This document shows positions 1 through 12,200 of a DNA stretch of 64,000 nt, one piece after another; the first letter of the stretch is position 1, and each line of letters starts with the position of its first letter. Source of the DNA: Cyanoderma ruficeps (Eukaryota; Chordata; Aves; Passeriformes; Timaliidae); the NCBI GenBank assembly GCA_008694505.1, contig VZDJ01000046.1, forward strand, positions 1,251,844 to 1,315,843. Direction: 5' to 3'. A model generated the notes under the pieces. The model was given only the letters and a program-made list of their open reading frames with translations. It ran no database searches and was not told where the DNA came from. Made by a program: the position numbers and the translations under genes.

Positions 1-1056
1 AGTGTATATAGATAAGATTATACGCAGGTATATGTTTTGTCCTTATTAACATGCAGCAGCTTCTGCCCTTTTCCTTGGAATCACATTCTCCAAACCCTGC
101 CCATGACTGCAGTGGGAAGCTCCAGGCTCCCGGATTTCACAGGCAGGAGCGGCAGGAGCTGGTGGCACACAGGGAATTCCTGTGCTGCAGATGCTGTCCC
201 AACCCACAGTGGGAAGGGGGGAATAAACCCATCTCCTTTTCCTGGGAAATTTGCAGCATTGTGAGCTGCCTCCCTAATTTTTTATTTTAATTTTTTTTTT
301 TGTAGACTGACAGCAGAAGTCAAACATGCAGATGATGTGCTTGTGGCTGCCCTAGTTTTTGGCAGCTTCAGGAAAAATCTGGACAAGAGAGGGGAGATGG
401 TTTTGCTGTGCCTCATCCCAACCCTGCTCTTCATGGAGTCGAGGGTGGGATTGCTCAGCACCAGTTCAGCTCTTGGGAGGGTCCCCAAAGTCTTTGCAGG
501 AGTGTGGAAAAGAGAATAAGAGATGTGGGCAGCAGATTTTTTGCTCAAGGTTCCTCCCTGGGGAAGGTGCCAAAATCCCTGTCAGGTCCTACCAGCCTGG
601 AGCAGCTGGAGGTCAGCGTTGGAGGGAGTGGGGAAGTGGTGGGAGCTGCAGTGGGCACAGCCAGACATCAAACCTTCCTCCTGAGGCTCTGCCTGACCCA
701 AAAATATCAGCTCTGTGGGGCAAAGCAGATAGAAAAGGTCTTCATGCAGAGCCTGGCCCCATCCTGAGCACAGCTCCAGCAGCAGGAAGCTGTTCAGGGA
801 GCTGGGAATGTCTCTCAGGAGGGCTGGTGTATCCAACCCAAGCTTCCTCTCTTTTTTCCTGCAAGGACAAACCTTCCTGGTCACTGCTGCTGGCAGGTCT
901 GCCCAGGCTCACGTGTGGAATGGGGACTGGCTTGGCCCTGACCCTCAGGAAGGGTGGCACCTCAGCCTGGTCCCTGGGCCACCAGAGCCACAGCTGAGCT
1001 GCCCATGGTGCCAGCAGGGCTGGGAAGGGCACACAGGGCCTTGGGAAAGTGGGGCT
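1..1056. other. No gene recognised
   Basis: G/C-moderate intergenic DNA with a T run at 291-302. A 212-codon open frame (359-997) has no domain and overlaps several other open frames; not called. Confidence 0.5.
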
Positions 1057-1312
1057 GAATCACAGAGTCATGGAATGGTTTGGGATGGAAAGGATCATCC
1101 CATTAAACATCATCCCATTTCACCCCCTGCCATGGGCAGGGACACCTTCCACTAGCCCAGGCTGCTCCAACCTGGCCTTGGACACTTCCAGGGATCCAGT
1201 GGCAGCCACAGCTTCTCCGAGCACCCTGTGCCAGGGCCTCAGCACCCTCACAGGGAAGGATTCCTTCCTAATATCCAGTCTAGATCTACTTCCTTCAGCT
1301 TATATTCGTTAT
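1057..1312 (-). repeat. CR1 LINE 3'-end fragment
   Basis: A 5'-truncated CR1 copy. Read on the plus strand it begins at the CR1 3' terminus (AGAGTCATGGAATGG) and continues through the diagnostic segments CCCCTGCCATGGGCAGGGAC, CCTTGGACACTTCCAGGGAT and CCTTCCTAATATCCAGTCTA. Confidence 0.85.
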
Positions 1313-1366
1313 GGTTAAATCTGTCCATGGTGCTTACGGCTCCTCTCCCTCCCTGTGGCCACAAAA

Positions 1367-1432
1367 TCACAGAGTGATCAGGCTGGAAGAGAATTCCAAG
1401 ATCACTGATTCCAACCCACCTGTGCTTCATCC
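1367..1432 (-). repeat. CR1-like 3' tail fragment
   Basis: AATCACAGAGTGATCAGGCTGG followed by a diverged AGATCACTGATTCCAACCC matches the last ~65 bp of a CR1 in reverse orientation, immediately after another CR1 copy. Confidence 0.6.
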
Positions 1433-2201
1433 CAAAAACACCTCTTGGAAGACACATCCTGCTCGAGCTGTGCTGTGGGAATCTTCTGATCTCAGGTCAG
1501 AAGGAAAGTGAGGAGTCAGGAGGGTTTCACACTCACTGCTGAGGAACCAGCCCTGTCCGAGCTGCCTGTTGCTCTGGGATTAGAAAAATAACCAACCTGA
1601 GCAACTCCCTGACTATTTCTGTGCTTCTTTAAGCTCCATGTGCCTCCAGGAGGTCCCTTCTTGGATGGACTTTGCAGTTATAACCCAAGGCTCCTCTTAC
1701 ACTCTCCAGTTCAGGGAAGGTTGATCTCCTGGAGGGGAGCCTGCCTTTGTGCTGAGCTATGGAGAAAATCCCCGTGAATCCCCTGCTTTGTTAAAAGCTG
1801 GAGTTTGTATGAAGTGAGCCCAGCTCTGGGATTTTCCCAAACACACCCAGCACTCGCTCTGACTTTGATCAGCAAAGAGAAGTCACCTCAGGAGGGTGTT
1901 TATTATTTTTTATCTTGGGTTAAGGCTCGAATGCCTTTGGTGGGCATCTTCAAAAGCTGCCCTGGCCCCAGCTGCTGTGCAGATAACAACGAGCTGCTCT
2001 TTGAAGCTGGGATCTCTGTGTCTCCTGTGTCAGGCCTTTGTAGCACTGAGCATCCTTGCTTTGGGATCAAGGACCCCTCTGCCTCTTAAATTTCATGTCA
2101 GGCATGAAGCCGTATCCCTCTGACTGGAAACAAGAGAGACTTAGCAGCTTGGACAAGGAAAGTTCACAAAAATGAAGAGGAAACTGGGGCTCGTTATTTT
2201 G

Positions 2202-2372
2202 TGTCCTGATTTTGGCTGGGGCAGAGTTAATTTTCGCCCTAGCAGCTGGTTCAGTGCTGTGTTTTGGATTTAGCATGAGGATAATGTTGACACCACACTG
2301 ATTTTCTGGTTGTTGCTAAACTGTGCTCGCCGTAAGTCAAGGAATTTTCAGCGTCTGCCAGCGAGGACAGGA
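2202..2372 (+). mobile_element. Solo-LTR 5' fragment of an avian endogenous retrovirus family
   Basis: It begins TGTCCTGATTTTGGCTGGGG and continues with segments such as GTGCTGTGTTTTGGATTTAG and AAGTCAAGGAATTTTCAGC, which I recognise as the start of a common avian LTR. Only about 170 bp remain; the 3' half and right end are missing. Confidence 0.65.
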
Positions 2373-3641
2373 GGAATACATTAGAATGCATTTGTTATAA
2401 ATATTCATTATATTGGCTGAAAAATTGCTGGTCCCAAAGTTTATTTATCTGCTCTGAGAGGATCTGTGCTGGATCTTAGGCCGTGCTGTGGAACACCTGC
2501 GGGGAGTGTTCCCTGTGGGAAGTGGGGTAAGGTTGTCCCATTGTCGGTTTTGTAACACCGACAGGATGGAATTGCTGCTTGTGGAAATAATCTGGTGTTT
2601 GTCCTCATCACCCCCACCCAGACTCTGTGAGCCATCTATTGGTGATTACTAATTGTCATGGCTTTTATCTTTTCCCTTCAGAGACTCAGGCCATGGTGAT
2701 GACACCTCCCTTTGTCCTTCCCTTCTCCTCCAGGCTAAATAGGGATTTTGAATATCCTTGGCATGTTCGTACCATCCTGTTCCCATTGCTGTAAGTTCTG
2801 AATGTGATCCAGGCCTGCAGCTTGAACAACCCTTTCAGAATTCCATGCAGAGGTCTGCCTCAGGGCTGGATTAACTCCCAGTAGATGATGTGGGCTGAGC
2901 CTAGGACAGTGGGCACCTCTGGTGTTTTGGAATTTCTCCTCTGAACGAGTGTAGAATCTGACCAAAATTACCATCCTGGAAGAACAGAAGGGAGAACCCC
3001 ATTAATGTCTTTTTACCTGAGATAAAAAAAAAAAAATTTGGTGTCTCCCTGGGGTGGGATAAATGGCCAAGCTTCCTGTTTGGATGACTTTTAGGTTCTG
3101 CAGAGCTCTTACCAGGAGCAGCTGTGACCTGCTGCTCCATACCTCCTTTCAAACCATGTCTGGTTTTCTGGAGCCCTTTCTACACCCATTCTTCCACTAC
3201 AGATGGAGGTGGATTAAGAAAAAAAGCTCTCCTGGATGGCTTTTTATTCATTCCCGATGGAGCAGGCCATCCCCTCATCCTCCCAGAACTCACCCAGCCC
3301 ATCCTGTAGTAGTCCTGTGGTACCAATGTCACCCCTGTGGTCTTGGGGTAGCACCATGAAGGGTTTTGGATCCTTTGTGTCTGGAGAGAAGGAAAAGTGT
3401 AAGCACGGTGTGAAGAGCCCCATGTTCAAGTACAGCCAACACCAACATCCATCATCCCAATCTGAAAATGTTTCAGTTCTGAAAATCCAGGCCTAACCCC
3501 CTGCAGGTATCAACCAGCACAGCTCCAGAGGTTCCTCTGTGAGGTCTTTAATGATGCCACCACGTTTTCACCAAAGGAGATGCTCCAGTTTCTGTTTTAG
3601 AGATGTAGGGTGTCAAGAGTGGATGGATGTGGCAGAGGAAA
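2373..3641. other. No gene recognised
   Basis: About 1.27 kb of intergenic DNA with an A run at 3025-3037; nothing else seen. Confidence 0.5.
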
Positions 3642-3950
3642 ATCACAGAATCAGGGAATCGCAAGATGGTCTGGGTTGGAAGGGACCTTTCAGATCATCT
3701 TGTTCCAAATCCATGCAAGGACACCTCCCACCATCCCAGGGTGATCCAAGCCCTGTCCAACCTGGCCTTGGACACTTCCAGGGATCCAGGGGCAGCCACA
3801 GCTTCTCTGGGCACCCTGTCCAGGGCCTCAGGGAGGAGTTCCTTCCTAACATCTAATCCAAACCTGCCTTCCTTCAGCTTAAAGTCACTTCCCTTATCCT
3901 GTCACTCCATGTCTTTGTTGAATGTCCTTCTCCAACGGTGCTACCTTGAC
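3642..3950 (-). repeat. CR1 LINE 3'-end fragment
   Basis: About 300 bp of CR1 in reverse orientation, from AATCACAGAATCAGGGAAT through CCTTGGACACTTCCAGGGAT to the segment TCCTGTCACTCCATG. It carries small internal deletions compared with neighbouring copies. Confidence 0.85.
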
Positions 3951-4878
3951 AAAGTTAGTAACTTATTTGTGATCCTTCAGCCTTGGAAAAAAGGGGAAAA
4001 ATTATTTTTCTACCAGCTATATACTGGAAGACTTCTTACAAATCCTCATAAATCTTTAATGCTGGTAAGGAGCTGTGCTCAAGCACTCTTAAAGCTGCGA
4101 GGAGCTGAGCTGGGTCCTCCTTTTCTGTGAGATTCCCCGCTCTTCCTGTGCCAGAGCTGCAGGCAAGCCACGATGCATTGGTTATTCTGAGCATCTGTGA
4201 GTGTGACCCAATTACTGCTCAGGATCTGTCAGTGCAGAGCAGCACAGAGCACAGACGTGCCTGGTGCTGGGGCTAATTAGTATTTCTTTTGTAACTTCCT
4301 AAGGAGGTGGGGAGAGGGGGATACATTGAAGAATATATTGGAGAAAAAGTATTTCAGGAGCTTGCAGTAGTTTTAATTTCAAGCTTGGTCAGGGTCTTTT
4401 CTGCCTGCACTTTGGTGCTGAACTTGTAAAAAGCAAAAGCATATCTATCTCTATAACTATCTACACACGTGTGTGTGCATATAAAAAGACAGAAATATAT
4501 CTGGAAAATCTGTCAAGCTCAGAGTGCCAGCATATAATTAACAAAACAATCAATCTGGAGCATAATAGACTGAGCTGCTCTTACTGTCAGTGAAGAGAGC
4601 TATTTAACCTTTTCTGGGCCAGAAAAGCAACAGTGGTGGAAATATTCACTGACAAGCTGATTTGTACTAAAGAGGGAATGAGTTCTAACCCCAGTCTTAA
4701 GAAACCCATTTTGGGAAGAGCCAAGAGCTGTGAATTCTCATAATGTTGATGTCAATGCTGTGCACAGCTGGTTTCTCCCACTGGAGTTGAGCTGTCAGGG
4801 CCAGGGGTGCACCATGAAGTGGCATTTGCAGATCTGCTCTGTGGGCAGCTCTGGGAAGAGGAGGGCTGAGAGTTTATC

Positions 4879-5334
4879 TGATGCCTTAGGAAGGCTGACC
4901 TGAAACAGAGACTGGACAGAGCTGGAGAATAAAGTAGAGATTTATTAAAAAGCTTTTAGGACACCTTGGGCAGGACAAGGGCTTGACCAGGGCTACACTT
5001 AAGGTAGACTTAGAATGGTCACAAAGTGGCTGACTGGTCACGAGGTCTGACACTTTGATAAGTTTTGGTCCATTTGCATCTTGGGGTTGAATTGTCCAAT
5101 CCCAGCTCCAGGTGATGCAGTCCCATCCTTCTTGTTTTCTCCCTCCAGCCACCGTTGTTTGTGCTTTTGGGCCAGAAAACTTGTCCCAGTTGTCCTTGGT
5201 GTGGGGCAGGAAAAGGATTTGTTTTGTGTCCCTGGTGTGTGCAGAGAGCTGAGTGACACTGGATGGGAGCTCAAAGCTGCATCCCTGGGCACCACAGAAC
5301 ATGAAATACATGGAAGATAAAACTTAAGGCATCA
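4879..5334 (-). mobile_element. Solo LTR, family B (4-bp TSD), 456 bp
   Basis: The element is bounded by the inverted termini TGATGCC and GGCATCA and flanked by a 4-bp direct repeat, TATC (4875-4878 and 5335-5338). The polyadenylation signal AATAAA reads on the minus strand. The same family occurs at 35795-36271, 55826-56268 and (degenerate) near 43315-43751. The 4-bp TSD suggests an ERV1-type element; that class call is an inference. No internal retroviral sequence remains. Confidence 0.85.
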
Positions 5335-5378
5335 TATCCATCAGAACCCCTTGGTTCTGTGCTCCAGAAGGGATTTGC

Positions 5379-5635
5379 TCAGGGGAAAGGTCCTGGGGGT
5401 GAGGGTTGGCAGCATCTGAGTGTGAGCCCAGGTGTGCCCAGGTGGCCAAGAAGGCCACTGGCACCTGTCTTGGATGACCAGTAATTTAGCCAGCAGGGCA
5501 AGGGCAAGGATTGTCCCTGTGTGATCAGCCCTGGTGGGGCTTGGAGCAGCCTGGGACAGTGGAGGCATCCCTGCCCATGGCAGGTCCCATCTTTAAGGTC
5601 TCTTCTGACCCAAGCCGTTCTGGGATTCTGATTTA
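5379..5635 (+). repeat. CR1 LINE fragment with internal deletion
   Basis: It contains the CR1 segment GTGCCCAGGTGGCCAAGAAG (from the ORF2 3' part) and then the CR1 3' UTR (TTGGAGCAGCCTGGGACAGTG, GGATTCTG), with the sequence between deleted. Confidence 0.8.
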
Positions 5636-5658
5636 TCCAGGATTTCTGTCCAGTTTGG

Positions 5659-6385
5659 AGTCTTGAGTTGCAATGCAGGATGTATTATATTCTGATCTGT
5701 TGAAACCGATTGAAGAGGTGTGTTTTTTCTTTACCTCATAATTCCCAGGGGAGGGGGTGGGTGTCTTCTGTTCATGGGCAGCTGTTAAACCATGTGGGGC
5801 AGTGTTCTTATCTCTTCCAGGACCCATCCTCCCTCCAGGGGATATCTGCTGTCCATGGGCCATCCAGGCTCACTGCAGGGCTGATACAATTCCATCATCC
5901 CATGGGGAGATGCTCCACCCAGGGGGAGGAGCCCAGCATTCCTACCTGGATCAAACCTGAGATTCAGAACACCAGCACAGCCTGTTTGCACTGGATTCCC
6001 AGAGGGAGACCAGACCCATCTCAGCACCACTGGACCTTCAGAGGAAAACTCCACCCTTCTACAGGACCATCTGTGCTCCAACAGAACCACATCTGTCACT
6101 GCAGGAGGACTGGATTTGACTGACACCAACACCCTGACCAACAGGGGGTCAGGTTGTATTCTGACTCTGTCAGTGGTTTCTTTTTTGTTTGTTTGCCTTT
6201 TTTTTTGTACTACTACATTTTTTAATATTCCTAGTAAAGAAGTGTTATTCCTATTCCCATATCTTTGCCTGATATCCCCTTAATTTCAAAATTATAACAA
6301 TTTGGAGGGTAGGGGGTTTACATTCTTCATTCCAAGGGAAGCTCCGGCTTTCCCTGGCAGACACCTGTCTTTCCGAACTAAGACA
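5659..6385 (+). mobile_element. Solo LTR, family C (ERVL-like), 727 bp
   Basis: This LTR starts with a mutated terminus (AGTCTTGAG instead of TGTCTTGGG) and ends AACTAAGACA. The flanks TTTGG and TTTGA are a 5-bp TSD with one mismatch, consistent with age. Shared segments include GACCCATCCTCCCTCCAGGG and CACTGCAGGAGGACT. Relatives lie at 18694-19371, 52073-52791 and 57408-57950. Long open frames inside it on either strand are not retroviral genes. Confidence 0.85.
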
Positions 6386-8489
6386 TTTGAGTAACCCACA
6401 AAGAGCAGCTGACAATTTTGCATTTGCATGGTGTTAATTAATGGTGGCCTCCCTGGAGGGAACAAAAAAGGCACAACACCGTGCAAGGAGCACAGCCCAG
6501 GGGAATTTCTGCCTCTCAGAGCAGACACCACCCCAGAGATTTGATTTCTAACAGCCGTTGCCACCAAAAAAACACTTCTCAGAAGGCAAATGGGCATTTG
6601 GCTGAGTTCTCCCTCAAAAAATTACACGGAGGACCACGAGAGTCTCGGCACAGACTTCTGGCTGCTGCAACTTTTGCTGCAGTTTGGAGATTCTTGCTGC
6701 TAAATAAAGATGATGCTGGAAACACCTTTCTGTGGAAATGTCAGGACTTTAGTGATTTATTTCTGTGGAGTATATTTGTGCTCCATTTCCAGTTCTGAAT
6801 CGTCCAGTTTGATCAGAAAAGCTCTTCTCCTGCAGCTCTGGATGCTGGATCTTGGGGAAAAAGTGTCTTCTCTGCAAATACTTGTAGGCAGGGAAGAGTG
6901 TAATGATAAACTGGACAACATTTTACCGTTAAAACTTCTTTTTTCCATAGTAGAGATTCAGATTTAGAGGCCAGAAGGTTTGTTCTTCTGGTTCAATAAT
7001 AAACCAGAATGTTTATTACTGGTGTTTTCAATTCATTTGTGTAGAAATGGGACAAACAGCAATTTTGAAACATGCTTGTATTGCCTCTTTTCCTGCTTTT
7101 CAGAATCAAATCTTTCACCTTGTGGAATTGAGTGGAATTTTGAATTTGTAATGGTGCCATTTGAACAAAAAGCCCTTTACCAAAGAATCCCTTAAAGAAA
7201 ACATTTGAAGCTGTGACTGAGAGTAGTATTTACCTCCAAACGATGCTTTTGCACTATTTATTACTTTGTGTTTTTTCTTTTTTAAAGAATGGGATTTGTT
7301 TTATCCTGAAATTATTTTTTTTCTGACTGAATTATGCACAAGCTGAGAAAGAAAAGCTCTTGGAGCTCTATTAATAAGTGCTGTGAGAGGCCTTGGGCTG
7401 CAGCTGATGAAAAGTTACTGCATAAGGACAACTCTATATTATTCTATATATTTATTAAATAAAAGCAGTGTTTTCTCCTCTCCTCTGACTTGTGCTGCTG
7501 CAATTTATATGGGAAACTGGCATATTTTTTTTTAGGTGCTAGAAACTTCTATTTGAAGACACAAATTTTCTTTTCCCAGCTGAAAACTGAATTTCCTCCT
7601 GCTGAAAATTAGGAGGATAAAATAAGTCTGGGAGGGGTTTAGCCTGCCAGAGATCCATGCAAAATCTTTTTAAAGGTTCTGCATTCCCTGGAGTTTCCGG
7701 GGTGAAGGGATTTTAGGATATAAAGTGGAATTTTACCAATTTCACTGTGTTTGTAATTTGGTCTGGAATGTTTTGGGTTTTTTTTAAGCCAGGATGCCAA
7801 CATGGACATAACCCTAATTTGGGCAGCTGGGGGTGTTAATTTCCCAGATGGGCACAAAGAATATCCTTTATGGGATCAAGAAATTTCCCTGACCCATGGT
7901 GGCTCCTGGGGACACCTGGGCAAGGACTAGAAAGGTGCTGGTGAGAGGCCAAAATAGTAACAAAAACCTTTGTAAGGGCTTCGAGTTTGGGTCAGCCTGT
8001 GACAGTGTTTGGTTGCTGGTGAAGATGTTTCTGGAGAGTTTCCTCTGTTTTTTTTCCTCAGCTCAGACTTCTCCAATGCACCAACCTGCTCTGGAGGGCT
8101 TTGTAGCTTGGAAAAGAAGGATTTGCTTCCAGTGACAGCACAGAACATATTTTGGAAAGTGGTGTTGACCCCTTTTTCAGGGTGTGCACTTAATGTAATT
8201 GCCAAATCAAACCATTAATAATTTCTTCTGTAGATTAAATGCAATCAAATAATAGTTTTGTTTTGTCTTCCTCTTTGAGACTTCCAGAACAATTATCTGG
8301 GGGCATCCAAAAGAGAGGATGGAAGTTATGATGAAGATTCAGTGGGAGACCTTCAGTGTCATTCTGGAGCAATATTTGGAGCCTGGTGAGTTGCATGGAA
8401 GCTCCTCAAAAGGCAGCAGACTCTTCTGTGTGGTCACCTGAGATGAGTTGTTCCTCAAAAGTCCCTCAAGAGACAAAATGGCCCCTCAA
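6386..8489. other. No gene recognised; A/T-rich
   Basis: About 2.1 kb with several T runs and AATAAA motifs (for example 7458) but no exon or repeat that I can name. Confidence 0.5.
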
Positions 8490-8717
8490 GATGTGCCTGG
8501 GAAGGTTTAGGTTGGAAGGTTTAGGTTGGGTATTTAGAAAAAATTCTTCATGGAAAGGGTGGTCAGGTATTAGAACAGGCTGCCCAGGGAAGTGGTGCAG
8601 TCACCAGCCCTGGAGGGATTTCAAAGATTCAGAAATGTGGAACTTGAGGACATGATTTAGGGGTGAACATGGTGATGGTTCTGGGTTGATTCGTGGACTT
8701 GATGAGAGATCTTTTCC
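8490..8717 (+). repeat. CR1 LINE fragment, left part, split by an LTR
   Basis: The CR1 segment GAACAGGCTGCCCAGGGAAG and the following GTTGATTCGTGGACTTGATG are clear. The copy is interrupted at 8717 by an LTR and resumes at 9213. A 15-bp motif (GGTTTAGGTTGGAA) is duplicated in tandem at about 8508-8535. Confidence 0.8.
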
Positions 8718-9212
8718 TGTAGGAATCCACCCCCACACCCAAGCAGGTGTTTCTATATACGGAAAAGAGTTTCAGCTTACCTTTGAACATGTAAGGAAGT
8801 TAAACTAGAATTTTCCAGAGTCTTCTCATTGTAATTGGCCTGATGCCAGCACAGGGGAACTGGTTGGGCTTTAGAAACCTTTCTCAGAACCTGTAGCTGT
8901 TTCTATTGGCACTGGGACAAGTTGTCCCTCCTAAAACATTAAGTATTTATGGAGGTGCACGAAGGTACTCAGGGCTTTTTAAGGTGTCTTAGCAAAGTGT
9001 CAGAGGCTTCTCTGGCACTTGTGCTCGGCTTTTGTTCCGTTTCTGTATTGTTTGTTATTTTGTTTTCATTAACACCATTGCTTTATAAAACACACTTGAA
9101 GAGTCATCTTGCAAAATTATTTTTAAAGCCATTTCTCTGTGAGGGCTGGGCCCTCGGAGGTGATGGACCTTCGTGGGGTTTGTCACGTCTGACTCCATGC
9201 AAGATTCCATCA
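8718..9212 (+). mobile_element. Solo LTR, family A (6-bp TSD), 495 bp, nested in CR1
   Basis: The element starts TGTAGGAATCC and ends GATTCCATCA, and is flanked by the 6-bp direct repeat TTTTCC (8712-8717 and 9213-9218). The CR1 sequence on either side joins correctly once the LTR and one TSD are removed. A 6-bp TSD suggests an ERVK-type element (inference). Relatives with shared segments (CAGAACCTGTAGCTGTTTCT) lie near 42830-43310 and 53636-54112. Confidence 0.85.
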
Positions 9213-9262
9213 TTTTCCAACCTTGAGGATTCCATGATTCCAAAGTGGTGGCCATGCCCATG
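9213..9262 (+). repeat. CR1 LINE 3' tail, right part of the LTR-split copy
   Basis: TTTTCCAACCTTGAGGATTC followed by CATGATTCC continues the CR1 copy of 8490-8717. Confidence 0.75.
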
Positions 9263-12200
9263 AGGATGCTGCCTGCAGGTGAGAATTAGGTGTGAATTAA
9301 AACCCCTTCCAGGTTTTCCAAGGCTTAGAAGGCTGGGCTGTCAAACCATCAATGGATTAACCCTGAGGATTATTTCCAATTATTTCCAATAGGGATGATT
9401 CCCTGAATTCAAGGAGCAAGAGATTGCTCTGCACCTTTTTCCCTAACAAAAAAAACAAAAAACAAAAAACAAACAAACAAACAAAAAAAAAATCACTTGC
9501 AAAATTCAGCTTAATTCCAGAGCAGCTGGATCGGTTATTTCATCACAAAAGAGTAATGACAACGCATAATCATGGACAGCAGGATATTTACAAAGGCATA
9601 AAAAATGAGACCTTTTGCAGTGAATAATAGAGGGCAGGGATGCATAGGAAATTCTGCCTTTCTTTAGATACATATTTAAAAGAATCAGCTTTATCCCAGC
9701 TCCTTCAGCGTTCATTTTTTCAGGGGAAAATCAGGGTTTTGCTCAGGTTTCTTGAATACAGAACTGTTTCTAACACTTGCATATTGATGCCTGCAGCATT
9801 GCAAATTTAATAGATGCACCTCATTTGCATAAATCATTTAAGAGCACAGCTCCACGAGGGAACTGAGAAAAAAATAGCCTCAATATTTGATCCAAATCCT
9901 AATGAGGCCAATGGAGAGACTCATCAGGGCCCTCCCAGACCATTCCTGCCCAGTGGCTGCTGTGGTTGGATTGGGATGGCAAAGGTGCAGTTTTTATTCC
10001 CACCTTTGACCTCTGGGTAACCTTTAACTGCTGGTGTTGTTTCTTCATGGCTCCAATTCCTCTGTCTGAAAAAGGAGAGAATTCTTAATGTGATTCCTGG
10101 AAAATTATTTGGGGCTGGTTCCCAACGCATCAGGTTTGTTAATTTGTCCTGAAACTGGGGTCTTCAAAATTAATGCTCAACCCCGGCTGGCTACAGCCAC
10201 GTGCTGATGAAACCCCAGACTGTTTCAGGCAGAGGTATTTCAGCTGCCTCATTCCAAATCAATTTTGATGCCTGCAGGACACAGTAATTTGCCGTGGAAA
10301 CTTGCTCCCAATTCCACGGAGAAGGTCTTTGTAAAGGCACTTGTTCTGCTGATGGCAACGTGTTCAACCTACAAGACAAACACAGATCTTCTGGATTTGA
10401 TCTTGGAGGTCTTTTCTGACCTTGGAAATTCTGTGATTCTCTGTAGGTTTCCAATCACCTCCCATCCTTGCCCAGCCTGGTAAATTTGCCATGCTGGGAA
10501 ACTGTTTGCTGGCTTGGGGTTCTTGTGAATACCCAGGAAGGAATCTGGGAAGTGTCTCTGTGGGAAAAGCCCTCATGAGGTTAAAACCTTGATGCCAGTC
10601 TAAAACCTTGATGCCAGTCTAAAACCTGCAGGCAGCAACCTGAATGCCCTGCTGTGACTTAACTGCCAGGCTTGGAGCTTGATTGTTGGATGGAAGTTGA
10701 TTAATTATTATAAATATTGGAGTAAACAAAAAAATAATCAAGGGAGGTTTTAGCCTTTTTTATTGAGGGACGTTTCTAGGGTGTCTCCTGCTGAGAGCTC
10801 ACTCAAGGAAAAATTAATGTCCTTAATTCAACGAATGAAACCATGAACAGAGCAAGAAATGTCACTGCTAAATTTGACATCTGTAATATCGTCCAGAGAG
10901 TGACAGCAAAAAGGAGAAAATTTGCTCCAGTGGCTTTGGATTAGATCCTCACACCTGAGGAGGAAAATCTTCTTGTGCCTCAGAAAGCCTCCCCTTGGGC
11001 CAGGCTGAAGGTGACTGTCAGAGAGGAGCCCAGAGCTGTGACTAACACTGGTTTAGTGGGTTTTGGTTAAATCCATGGATTTCTGAGGTGCTCCATCAAA
11101 GTAACAAAGGATTTTCCGGCACAGGAGGAACACAGAGAGACTTCAGGAGGAACTTTCTCATTTCCTCTACCACTGGTGTGAGCGGTGTCTCCGTTTGTGC
11201 CAGGCTTCACCTCATCCAGCTTTTCCCACCTCCTCCTGAGGTCAAGACAAGTCTTTCCATTTATTTCTCTGACTGCTGGACGAAGCCCTTGCTGACACAA
11301 CCTTTAAGGTATATACAGGAGAAAAGTGTATTTTCATGAAAACCCTTTGCTGGAGTTACAAGTAACTGGACGGAGCCAGTTTAATGCTGCTTCATTATTG
11401 ATTAACGCCTAAACCACCCCAAAAATCTCATTTATACATCCATTCATAGAGCACAGAGTATTTATCTGGAGCAGAGACACTCAACTGACTGGTTTTAAAG
11501 CACAGGAGAAAATAAATCTTCCCAGGCTCTTTCCCCAGGCACCCAGCATTCCACTTTCACCATCACAGTCAAAATCCCTTTTCTTCCCCTCTGCCAAAAA
11601 TAGTTTTGGCTATGAAAGGCTGAGAACTGAAAAAGGGCAGTACCAGGAAACACTGCAGAGATCCCAAATTATTCCTGTTCTGGAACACCCCTGGATATGG
11701 ATCTATTGCTCTCCCCTGAGTGGAGGTAAGAGGCTGGCCCCACAAATCTGCCTTAAGTTTAAGCCTACAAATATCTTAATACATATAAAAATATTGCTAT
11801 TTACACTACACTTACCTCATTTTCCTGTTTTCCTCACAAAATGAACAATTTGGGCCAGACATGCTTTTCTATCTTATTTTTCCTTTTGGGATTGTTTTTA
11901 TAGGGAATATGTTTCTGGAATGGTTGAGCAAGTTCCAGTGGCAGGGGCACTTTTCCTTCCTTAATCTTGCAATCTGTTTGTTTGGGGGATTCCAGCCCTG
12001 CTGCAGAAAAGGGGTGAGAGCCTGAGGGATGATTTATGTCACAGGATGGTGTTTCTGCTGTTTCCATCCCCTTTTTTTTTAAATGGGATATTACCCACTG
12101 AAGTTGCATTTCAAAAACGCTTTTAAAACTGCAAAGCCAAACCTTCAGAAGTTGGGCAACACCAATTGGGACTTGGGCAATCCAAAGGAGAAGGATAAGG

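Noticed and set aside
359..997. 212-codon open frame on the plus strand
   Set aside because: No recognisable domain, several competing frames in the same DNA, no splice context; looks like a chance frame in G/C-rich sequence.
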